From positions 363,193,863 to 363,257,862 of the forward strand of contig CM060915.1 of NCBI GenBank assembly GCA_030737875.1: a DNA stretch of 64,000 nt, written 5' to 3'. Each line of letters starts with the position of its first letter. Position 1 is the first letter of the stretch. This stretch comes from Allium sativum (Eukaryota > Streptophyta > Magnoliopsida > Asparagales > Amaryllidaceae). The notes under the pieces were generated by a model. That model saw only the letters and a list, made by a program, of their open reading frames with translations, searched no databases and was not told the DNA's origin. Shown in pieces: positions 12,893 through 20,879 of the stretch. Both the position numbers and the translations under genes were made by a program.

Positions 12893-13312
12893 TATAAATA
12901 CATAGAAAGAAGGGAAGCTACCGACATATACTTTATTTCAAAAGCAGCAGATTCCCTCAGCTATGTTACTGTGCAACTGTACACCTTTATGTGAGATTTG
13001 ACTACTCAGCCACATGAGTGTTTCCCGTGGTATGACTTACGCATCACGCGTGAACAGCGCCCGAGGGTATCCTTGTCTGAATTGCTAACATTCAATCTTG
13101 TGCATATAAATACATAAAAAGCAGGGAAGCTACCGACATATACTTTATTTCAAAAGCACCAGATTCCCTCAGCTTTGTTACTGTGCAACTGTACACCTTT
13201 ATATGAGATTTGACTACTCAGCCACATGAGTGTTTCCCGTGATATGACTAATGCATCACGCGTGAACAGCGCCCGAGGGTATCCTTGTCTGAATTGCTTG
13301 TTTCAACATTGG
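12893..13312. repeat. Tandem duplication (about 212-bp unit) in the divergent GRF promoter region
   Basis: The segment from about 12893 to 13104 is repeated almost exactly from about 13105 to 13312. Shared landmarks include TATAAATACATA, GGGAAGCTACCGACATATAC, ATCACGCGTGAACAGCGCCC and GAGGGTATCCTTGTCTGAAT. The copies differ at only a few positions. The pair lies between the head-to-head GRF genes at 12831 (-) and 13479 (+), so each gene has a duplicated upstream region. Confidence 0.85.
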
Positions 13313-13380
13313 ATTCCCCTTGACAGGGTATGGGTCATCCACTTGAGCATTATTTGTTTTACCAATTCGTGAAAACTATC

Positions 13381-13392
13381 CGCCTATAAATA
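13381..13392 (+). promoter_or_regulatory. Probable TATA box of GRF gene copy 2
   Basis: The sequence CGCCTATAAATATATG contains a good TATAAATA box about 95 bp before the ATG at 13479, a plausible distance for a plant promoter. Confidence 0.45.
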
Positions 13393-13478
13393 TATGTCTA
13401 AGTAACTACCAACTTGCCTCACTCAAATATCTTTCATCCCATTAATACATTAACCACGTCGCTTAGCACTCATTGCAG

Positions 13479-13976
13479 ATGTCTTCTTGGTCATTAGCTA
13501 CAAACTCAGATGACCAGGCGTATGAAGAGATAAGGCTAAAGAAGCTTGCAGATGAATTAGAGTTTCTCACCGAAATAAGACCCCATAGTGGACCAACACA
13601 TCTACAGGGGAACATTCAACTTCCACATCAAGCTCTTGTACCACCTGCCGGAGTGTCATATGAACAGGCAATCGCTCAACCAACGCAAGAAGTAGAGTTC
13701 TATCGAGTACCACCAAATGAGCATGAAGTTAATTCATATCCAGTTCGTTGCAACTGCGGTTATGCGGTTGAGGTTGTAGTTCGAGCAGAGGGCAACAATA
13801 TTGGTCGGCGCATGCAGCAATGTCCAGCATATCCAAATGGTTGCAGTTACACGGAATGGATAGACCCACCTTTGTGTTCACGGGGAATAACATATGCGAA
13901 TGAACTAGAACAGGAGAGTAGACGTCTCCAAAAGGATGTCGACCAACTGCGATTGAGCATTATGAGACTCCCTTGA
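13479..13976 (+). CDS. GRF-type zinc-finger protein (165 aa), copy 2
   Basis: The start is the ATG at 13479 (MSSWSLATNSDD). An in-frame TTG six bases earlier is ignored because an ATG is available. The N-terminal 80 residues are acidic to neutral and include PPAGVSYEQA. The GRF finger lies at about residues 90-130: CNCG, GRRMQQC, then CSYTEWIDPPLCSRG. A C-terminal heptad-like helix (YANELEQESRRLQKDVDQL) suggests a coiled coil. It differs most from the other two GRF copies but shares the WIDPPxCxRG ending. The reading frame is complete with no disabling change. It is transcribed divergently from copy 1 across a duplicated promoter. Function is unknown. Confidence 0.8.
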   Translation: MSSWSLATNSDDQAYEEIRLKKLADELEFLTEIRPHSGPTHLQGNIQLPHQALVPPAGVSYEQAIAQPTQEVEFYRVPPNEHEVNSYPVRCNCGYAVEVVVRAEGNNIGRRMQQCPAYPNGCSYTEWIDPPLCSRGITYANELEQESRRLQKDVDQLRLSIMRLP

Positions 13977-14576
13977 GACTGAACGAAAAAAGTGGTGAAC
14001 TACAATAAATGTTACCTACTGTATCTTTATGTTTATCGTTTTGGATTAGACGTCTCCAAAACGTTGTATCTTTATAAACTCCTGTATCTGTATGTTTATC
14101 GTTGGATGTATCTTTATGCGTAATATTGTTTGTGTCAGTAAAATATTGAACCATGCACGTTGTTTGTCATCAAACGCGGAATCTTCACCAACCGACATCA
14201 ATGTGATTGGTCAAAACCCGCGCTTGGTTTCAAGATAATGGGTTCGGTATAGGGGACGATCCATGGTTTCAACTAAAGTGGTTTCAGTATCACAATTATT
14301 GAGTTGTCGCGTCCGGTAAATTGTACACACTTAATATCACAATTCAAGCTACTATACAAATGTGATACCCCTTATTTAAATAAGTAGTGGCAAACAAGCT
14401 CGTATCTCAAGGTACGTAGGTCATAAACCAATTTTAAAGTACTTCATTCATCCGAAAGAGAAAAACTTAAACAACATAGAACTGGAACCTGGTACATAAG
14501 CAAATGCGAAAACAAAGAACCAACATTCACAAAGTGCAACAACAATAAACAGGAACTTAGTTTGTAACCAACGATA
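13977..14576. other. Convergent 3' region of GRF copies 2 and 3
   Basis: No gene is seen. A short repeat occurs near 14021-14115 (TGTATCTTTATGTTTATCGTT and TGTATCTGTATGTTTATCGTT, with 'TTAGACGTCTCCAAAA' echoing the end of the coding region at 13918-13933). This suggests small local duplications in the 3' untranslated region. Confidence 0.4.
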
Positions 14577-15113
14577 CTACGCATTTCTGACAAACCCAAG
14601 TCTAGTTGCCTCAGCAACTATCTTCTGCAAGCGCCTTATTTCCGCCTGCGCTTCTAAGGCGTACTGCAGTCCTCGTTCGCACATTGGCGGGTCAAGCCAC
14701 TGCATAAAATTACAACATTGGACTTCGTTCGGGTAATACCGGCGGTCCTCAAACGAAGCGCAACCAAAAAAACGACGACCAGCATTTTGTTCCGTTTTAG
14801 CTACAACCACGACCGATTCGTCCCCGCAACGACAAATTGGGTACTCCCCACCCGGTACTGTGGGCCCAATGGGGTGTAGCGGCTCGACAACACGTCCTTC
14901 GTATAATATCTGTTTGCCAGGCGTTCGATTTGCAACAACTGCGCGTAAACGAGCAGTGAGCGAAACTTTTTTCATCTTCGACGGAACGGAAGGTTCCTCG
15001 TTATCTTGAACAACTTGTTCCTTGCCCTTCTTACTACGTAGGACTTGACGTGAGAGTTCAAACGCGTCGTAGCATTTGTTCATCTCTTCATCATCAATAT
15101 CCCAGTTTGCCAT
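14577..15113 (-). CDS. GRF-type zinc-finger protein (178 aa), copy 3
   Basis: The start is taken as the ATG at 15113 (MANWDIDDEEMNK), which parallels MENW of copy 1. The upstream in-frame TTG at 15143 is not used. An acidic, Lys-rich N-terminal third is followed by a GRF finger at about residues 103-150: CRCGDES, AGRRFFGC, then QCCNFMQWLDPPMCERG. The C-terminal helix (EAQAEIRRLQKIV) matches copy 1. The frame is intact. The similarity of copies 1 and 3 over the finger and tail points to duplication within the block. Nucleic-acid binding is the family expectation and is not shown here. Confidence 0.8.
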   Translation of the reverse strand: MANWDIDDEEMNKCYDAFELSRQVLRSKKGKEQVVQDNEEPSVPSKMKKVSLTARLRAVVANRTPGKQILYEGRVVEPLHPIGPTVPGGEYPICRCGDESVVVVAKTEQNAGRRFFGCASFEDRRYYPNEVQCCNFMQWLDPPMCERGLQYALEAQAEIRRLQKIVAEATRLGFVRNA

Positions 15114-15663
15114 TGCTGAAGCAGAAACGAGTTGAGGGTACAATGATATAGCTTAATACGGTATGAAGTGTTGGTTGTTTATAGGATGAAAATAGGGGAT
15201 ATTTATATACGTATACGCGAGCAAGATGGAGAAATTATTGGCATACAACAGGACTTTTAATTGAATGACTAGTAGAGCAGAACAATAATTGGATACCCGT
15301 GATACAATTACTTGGTTGCATCCTTTAATTGAATACCCGTGATACAATTATTTGGTTGCATCTATGACAATAATTGGATACCCGTGATACAATTATTTGG
15401 TTGCATCCTTTAATTGAATACCCGTGATACCATCATTTGGTTGCATCTATGACAATATTTGGATACTAGTGAGACAATTATGTGGTTGCATCTTTTTATT
15501 GAAAGTGTCGTGTAATGAAAGTGTCACTTCCGCTACAAGACAAGCAATGTGTTTGTCGCTATGTCCAAGGTGCATATACCATTATATTTAAAGTGTTGTC
15601 ATCTGCTCATATTTCATACAATCAAAACATATTCGAATTCAACCAAAACATATTAGCTAACCA
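15114..15663. promoter_or_regulatory. Divergent promoter region of GRF copy 3 and the Harbinger transposase
   Basis: The region separates two head-to-head start codons (15113 minus, 15664 plus) and presumably contains both promoters. It includes a 40/45-bp tandem repeat (15293-15490) and a TATA-like ATTATATTTAAAG near 15580, about 80 bp before the transposase start. Confidence 0.5.
15293..15492. repeat. Alternating 40/45-bp tandem repeat upstream of the transposase
   Basis: The word ATACCCGTGATACAATTA followed by TTGGTTGCATC recurs at about 15293, 15333, 15378, 15418 and (degenerate) 15463. Spacings alternate 40, 45, 40, 45, so the real unit is an 85-bp dimer repeated just over twice. The array ends about 170 bp before the transposase ATG. 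Confidence 0.8.
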
Positions 15664-16992
15664 ATGAGTGCCTTAAAAAATTTATGGTGCTGTGCTTCTA
15701 GCTCTTCGTCCTCCTCAACGTCGGATGAATATTTTGCGCATCGTAAAAGAGAACTACACTCTTTTCATGAAGAAACAAGATATGCGATAGAACGAGATAC
15801 TGCTGAAAGCTCAATGTCAACCCAAGGTGGAAGCACTGATGGTAGAAAGGATTTGCGATACGGACGGGACTATCCCGCTGGACACAATCAACTGGTCAGG
15901 GATTACTTCGTGGCAAAACCCGTATACGGAGATGTTTATTTCCGCCGAAGATTTCGTATGTCGAAAACTATATTTACTCGAGTACTTACCAAAGTTTCCG
16001 CAACCAACGTATATTTCACACACAGAAGAAATGCCATCAAAGAACTGGGCATTTCACCACTGCAAAAAGTTACTGCCGCACTACGTATGCTTTGCTATGC
16101 AAGTTCCGCTGATTCGTTGGACGACAAAATCAGAATTGGTGAGTCAACGACCGTAGAATGCTTGAAGCAATTTTGCAAAACCGTTGTACGTGAGTTCAGT
16201 GAAGAATATCTTAGATCGCCAACAGCTCATGACACTGCTAGATTATTACTTATGGGGGATCAACGTGGATTTCCAGATATGTTGGGTAGCTTGGATTGTA
16301 TGCACTGGACATGGAAAAATTGTCCAGTGGCACTGCAAGGACAATACAAAGGTCATATGAAAAAGGCTACGATGATTTTAGAAGCTGTTGCATCGTTTGA
16401 CCTTTATATATGGCATGCTTTTTTTGGTGTTCCTGGATCGCTTAACGATATTAATGTATTACGACAATCCTATGTGTTTAACGATTTGTACAATGACCTC
16501 TCACCACCTTGCAACTACAAAATTGGTGAATCAGAACATTCCGTTGGTTATTATCTTGTAGATGGAATATATCCGAAATGGAAGACACTAGTGCAAGCAT
16601 ACAAAAAACCAAACAATGCAAAAGAAGCCTTATTCACGAAACAACAAGAGAGCTTGAGGAAAGATATAGAAAGGGCATTTGGAGTACTTCAAGGTAGGTT
16701 CCACATACTGCGAAATGAAGTACACTTCCACGATAAATCTGTTATAGCTGACATCATGTACTGTTGCATTATTTTACATAATATGATTGTTGAAGAAGAA
16801 CGAGGAGGATATGAACTCCAACTTCGAAACTACCCGGACATTGCGGTGGAATTTAGGAAAAAACCATATAAGGACCCAAATACATTTGCAGAATACTTGC
16901 AGCGAATGAAAGAGGTGCAAGATCCACAAGCTAATCTAGAATTACGAGAAGAGCTTGTTGAACACTATTGGGAGCATGCGGGAAACCAATAG
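15664..16992 (+). CDS. PIF/Harbinger DDE transposase (442 aa), apparently intact
   Basis: One uninterrupted frame of 442 codons gives a protein of the size usual for plant Harbinger transposases. After a Ser-rich start, residues 80-110 hold the YFVAKPVYGDVYFRRRFRMS block typical of these proteins. The DDE_Tnp_4 nuclease core follows, with the first Asp in GSLDCMHWTWKNCP (D211), the second in GVPGSLNDINVL (D262) and the Glu in RKDIERAFGVLQGRF (E336). LVDGIYPKW (299-306) and CCIILHNMIVE are further family blocks. All three catalytic acids are present and there are no stops, so the enzyme could be functional. Harbinger transposition normally also needs a Myb/SANT-type partner; the SANT-like gene at 11124-11764 and the cut-off gene at 17308-17384 are candidates. 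The upstream tandem array may be regulatory. Confidence 0.92.
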   Translation: MSALKNLWCCASSSSSSSTSDEYFAHRKRELHSFHEETRYAIERDTAESSMSTQGGSTDGRKDLRYGRDYPAGHNQLVRDYFVAKPVYGDVYFRRRFRMSKTIFTRVLTKVSATNVYFTHRRNAIKELGISPLQKVTAALRMLCYASSADSLDDKIRIGESTTVECLKQFCKTVVREFSEEYLRSPTAHDTARLLLMGDQRGFPDMLGSLDCMHWTWKNCPVALQGQYKGHMKKATMILEAVASFDLYIWHAFFGVPGSLNDINVLRQSYVFNDLYNDLSPPCNYKIGESEHSVGYYLVDGIYPKWKTLVQAYKKPNNAKEALFTKQQESLRKDIERAFGVLQGRFHILRNEVHFHDKSVIADIMYCCIILHNMIVEEERGGYELQLRNYPDIAVEFRKKPYKDPNTFAEYLQRMKEVQDPQANLELREELVEHYWEHAGNQ

Positions 16993-17307
16993 AAAATTAC
17001 TGTCTTAATGATTGTAGTGAAGCCGTTAGTATCTACGATTTAGTGTGCTTACGTACTTATTATTTATATTTTATTTTAAATTAATGCTTCTATGCTTTCC
17101 TTCCCTGCCAACTGTACTCCGTAATCTCGTTCTGTTATGACATTTTATAATATTGCTGCAACTAATACCTCATTCACCGAGTAACATTTCAAAGGGCAAT
17201 ACAACTTAATTATAAACTTAAAGTACAAGACCTGAATTAAAATACTAAAATAACAACATTCACTTAAACACAACTACACTTAAATTAGAACATATCACTG
17301 AAACTGC
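16993..17307. other. Convergent 3' region behind the transposase
   Basis: AT-rich with no gene. It probably contains the 3' untranslated regions of the transposase and of the truncated minus-strand gene ending at 17308. Confidence 0.4.
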
Positions 17308-17384
17308 CTAAAGTGCGTTACGTTTCTCGAACTCTTCAAGTCGTTTTTCCATGTACCTCCTTTGAATTGGATTTAGATCGTCCA
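17308..17384 (-). pseudogene. C-terminal tail of a minus-strand gene cut off by the LTR
   Basis: Reading the minus strand from the LTR boundary gives ...DDLNPIQRRYMEKRLEEFEKR and then NAL-stop (stop 17308-17310). This charged, helical 'QRRYMEKRLEEFEK' end is like the C-termini of Harbinger-associated Myb/SANT accessory proteins and NAM-associated proteins. The remainder of the gene should lie to the right but is replaced by the LTR at 17385, and no continuation was found beyond it. The identification is tentative because only about 25 codons remain. Confidence 0.5.
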
Positions 17385-17664
17385 TGTAACAACCCGTATT
17401 TTCCATAACCTGTTATAACATAAATCGAGGCAGAATTTAATTCTAAAATCTGAATCAAGGGAAACGGGCTATGCCATTGCGTTCGTCTCAGAAAAATACG
17501 CGAAATAGAGTCCGAGTTTTCGAAAATCGGAGTCCGTATGACCCGATTAAGGCCCAACGAAGTTTTCAGAAAATTTCAAAGTAAAAACAGATTTCAAATT
17601 CAAACTTGAATTTGGAAAATTGGGCCAGTTTGGGCCAGGCGGGAAAAATCCCGCCAGAACACCC

Positions 17665-17748
17665 CAAGTCGACAGCCCTGTCGACTTGGGAGTCGACTTG
17701 GTCAGACCAAGTCGACAGCCCTGTCGACTGGGCTGTCGACTTGACTCT
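17665..17748. repeat. GTCGAC palindrome array in the LTR
   Basis: Five GTCGAC hexamers occur within about 80 bp, organised as nested inverted repeats such as CAAGTCGACAGCCCTGTCGACTTGG and AGTCGACTTGGTCAGACCAA. A comparable array with different flanking letters occupies the same position in the related LTR (49371-49470). Confidence 0.8.
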
Positions 17749-18300
17749 GACGGGCTGTTTAGCCTGTGCACCAGTTTGGGTTTTGTGTTGAGCTTGGGGG
17801 CCAGATTCGGTTTTAAGGGCTGAGATTGGAACTAGGGTTTAATCCTATGGCCTAAATCACTTGCCTAATCTATAAATAAGACCCTAACCTACCCTAAATC
17901 ATCATTATTCATTCTAGCAACTAAACTATGGCAAAATCAATCCTCTCATGGCCTCCACTCTCTTCATAAAATTCCTAAACAAGTTTTATGAGATTTTCCA
18001 TGCATACAAGTGTTTTTAGACTTGTATGATCATCATTAGCTTGCATTCAAGTCAAGTCTCTACATTTGCACCATAAAGAAAGAGTTTTGATCCATTTTGC
18101 TTGCATTTTTGGGGTTTAATTGGTTGCATAAGGGTTTTCTTACATTTGCTATACTCATTTGAGTCCGCATAAGCATTGTAAGCCCTATTCTACTTTCATA
18201 CTTAAACTTTAAAGTTAAATGTATGATATGCGGGTTTATATGCAAGTTTACTATGATGTGTTATGCAAGTTCATCAAGTTATGCTATGCAAGTTTGATAT

Positions 18301-18612
18301 GCAAGTTGTCATATGATATGCAAGTTATGCTATGCAAGTTTGATATGCAAGTTGCCACATGATATGCAAGTTATGCTATGCAAGTTTGATATGCAAGTTG
18401 TCATATGATATGCAAGTTATGCTATGCAAGTTTGATATGCAAGTTGTCACATGATATGCAAGTTATGCTATGCAAGTTTGATATGCAAGTTGTCATATGA
18501 TATGCAAGTTATGCTATGCAAGTTTGATATGCAAGTTGCCACATGATATGCAAGTTATGCTATGCAGGTTTGATATGCAAGTTGTCATATGATATGCAAG
18601 TTATGCATGCTT
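18301..18612. repeat. 46-bp tandem repeat inside the LTR (about 7 copies)
   Basis: The word GCAAGTTGTC (or GTTGCC) recurs at 18301, 18347, 18393, 18439, 18485, 18531 and 18577, a strict 46-bp period. Each unit also holds ATGCTATGCAAGTTTGATAT. Alternate units carry CATATG or CACATG, suggesting growth by 92-bp dimers. Copies are nearly identical. The related LTR at 46.7-49.7 kb shows only scattered CATA-rich sequence at the equivalent place. Confidence 0.9.
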
Positions 18613-20024
18613 TTTTGAGGCCTAATGCAAGTATTTGAACATATGTACATTTCATATGTCACCATGTTGAACTTGTGGCTTCAACACTTTTATGTCATGA
18701 TTATGCCAAGTTCCCTCTTTCTATCCTTTATGCGCTATTGCGATATGTAAGCGATGGGATTGCGTTTGGGGTTGGGTAAACTTAAAAGACATAAAAACAT
18801 AAGCTTGGGAATTTACCTATTAAGTTAGGTCTACCCATTGGAAATTTACCTATTAAGTTAGGTCTACCCAATTTGCTTGAAAATTTGTAACATGTTTTGG
18901 AAACATGGTGGACATGACACTTAGAAAAGATAAGTGTGGCCAACTTGAGGTTGGGTTGAGTTTTGTAGTGTAAAGCTACCCGGAACCGACCGGCTTAACT
19001 AGTTGCTACAAACAATAGGACCCAATGTGAGAAGTTGGTCATGTTGTACCTTGGACCCGAGGTTAGACCGAGTTGTGGTGTAAAGCTACCCGGACCCGCC
19101 CGGCTTAACTAGTAACCACAACAAAGTTTAATGTGAGAGGTTAAGGCGCATTAATTAATTAATGCCTCATGATTAGGGTTAAGTCATGGTTCATTTAATA
19201 CTTAACCAATTTGGGCTTGGTAGATTAATCGGGGTTAAGTCGTGAACTCATCGTTACACTTAACCAAGTTAATCCATGATTAGTAAAGGGGTTAAACCAT
19301 ACTTAACCCACTAGAGAAATCCTAGCAATGGGGGTCCACTCCAGCAGTAATCCCTAGTTTGTATCATCATGACCCTAGGGACTAGGCTAGGGTGGGGGCA
19401 CGATTACTGGACTGGAGGTAAGCGACCAATAAACGACGGCAGGGTGGTACGCCGGTGTAGTTCCGGGCGGACTCTGGTCGTGCACATAGTCCGTAGCCGG
19501 AGAAAACATGCACGGGTACCAGTAGATCGGGACTGTGCACTCATATTCATGGTGTCCAGGGGTTGACACCCTAGGGCTTGATACACCCGAAGGGTGGACC
19601 CGGCACAGTTCGACTACAATCATGTTTGGGCCGTATTGACACCAACACGTGACGAGTTAGGCTTAGGGAGCCGATCGACTAGACCGTTTGGGTTGGACCT
19701 CGTGTTAGGGTCACTTCATGTTATTGGATCTCGTATGAGGGTCACTTCATGTTATTGGGCCAAAGCTTGGGCCAAGGGGATCAATACTTGTTTATTCAAG
19801 TCATGTTAGTTTGCTAGTACACCTGTGGTGCAAAACCTTAATCCTGATTATGCGATGACACCTTTATCTACCTTGTTAGTTAATCATCATGCTAGTATGT
19901 TGTTATCTTTTTGTTCATCCCTGCTGCACATACCAGTTAGCTTTATCAGTTTACATTGATTGTAGTAGGGCTTACTCAGTCTTTTTGACTGACCTGTTTT
20001 CTTTCGCCTCTTTTCTTCCGTTCC

Positions 20025-20043
20025 CCCCCCCCCCCCCCCCCCC
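20025..20043 (+). repeat. Poly-C tract
   Basis: About 19 consecutive cytosines lie in the LTR. Tracts like this are unstable, and the exact length should be treated with caution because it may partly be a sequencing artefact. Confidence 0.6.
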
Positions 20044-20360
20044 AGGTTCTCAGGGAGGGAATACAGGAGCTTAGCTTGGATTTTGGATTGCTTGCTTGTG
20101 GGATTTCAGCTCATGTACGCTTTCTACATGAAGCTAGCTATGGTTCTCACTTATTTTGGGGATAGCATTTATGTATTTCAGTTTGTCAGTTGATGTTGTT
20201 TTATCTAGACTTGTTCATTTGGAAAGTTAACATTATGTTGTACCAGACTTATTTTGAAATGGTTTGAAATTCTTCCGCTGTTTTATCTATGTTATTTACT
20301 CTGTTTACATATATATCAACAATGCAGCCTGTTCCTGTTATTAAGCAGTAATAATGGAGA

Positions 20361-20879
20361 ATAATTCGGGATTGCTACCCCCCAATATCATTCAGGTATA
20401 ACAAAATGCTTTTGTAAGAGAAAACCCTTTGCTTTCCCTACTCTGAAATTCTAGCGTGCCATCCAGAGGAAGAAGGATAAGCATATAGAGACGAAGGCCT
20501 TCAAACCTAATCCAGTAAAGCATGCATCTGCAACAGAGTTTTTTGAATAATCTGCATAATTTTTTGATTAGAATGCAAGCGCAAGTTTTGTCACGTAGAA
20601 GGCAGTGAATCATCGACTCACTCATCATATGTTTTATCTAATGTTACGAATGTTTTACATCCTATCAAAATTCATTATCATAATTTACTTTCTCTATGCA
20701 ATATGTACAGGTTGAATCACGATCTATTAACTGTTGTTCTCAATGGACTATCACTCTTATTCTTCTGAGAAATAAACAAAGTTTACCACAAATTCTAGCA
20801 CTACAGAACTGCAGCTAATGAACTTGCAAGCTTGTAGCAAGATTCATCATTCAACCTACGCGCAACTTATCCTCCGTTA
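20361..20879. other. 3' flank of the TMEM8-like gene
   Basis: No gene is seen. This stretch lies between the LTR and the stop codon of the minus-strand host gene and probably contains that gene's 3' untranslated region and polyadenylation signals. Confidence 0.4.

Larger units (their letters stand above)
8399..17384. mobile_element. Putative large PIF/Harbinger-type transposon with cargo genes, right end lost
   Basis: The left end reads TAA then GAGCATCCCCAACA. This resembles the GAGCATC-type terminal repeats with TAA/TTA target duplications of plant PIF/Harbinger and Tourist-like elements. Within the block lie an intact Harbinger DDE transposase (15664-16992), an AT-hook/SANT-like gene reminiscent of the second Harbinger protein (minus strand, 11124-11764), three GRF zinc-finger genes, a PMD gene, and the last codons of another minus-strand gene (17308-17384). 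The right terminal repeat is absent: a gypsy LTR begins at 17385 and host-gene 3' flank follows it. That this is one element is inference. The PMD and GRF genes could instead be neighbours, or two elements could abut. Confidence 0.5.
17385..20360 (+). mobile_element. Gypsy LTR (Tekay/Del-like family), right end degenerate
   Basis: It starts TGTAACAACCCGTATTTTCC. The following sequence matches, on the opposite strand, the LTR at 46732-49738 in the same order: GGGAAACGGG-TGCCATTG, TTCGTCTC, GTCCGTATGA/CTTCGTATGA, TTTCAGAAAATT, GGCGGGAAAAAT, a GTCGAC palindrome array, and the CCCGGACCCGCCCG block. The length is close to the 3.0 kb of that copy. The expected GGTGTTACA terminus and a 5-bp duplication are not found near 20350-20390, so the right end is decayed or deleted and the stated end is approximate. 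No internal coding region accompanies it. The LTR start abuts the truncated gene at 17308-17384. Confidence 0.75.

Noticed and set aside
17606..17823. Frames across the GTCGAC array
   Set aside because: They arise from the palindromic repeat and are not conserved in the related LTR.
18301..18612. CRISPR-like array
   Set aside because: The 46-bp units abut without unique spacers, and the context is a plant LTR.
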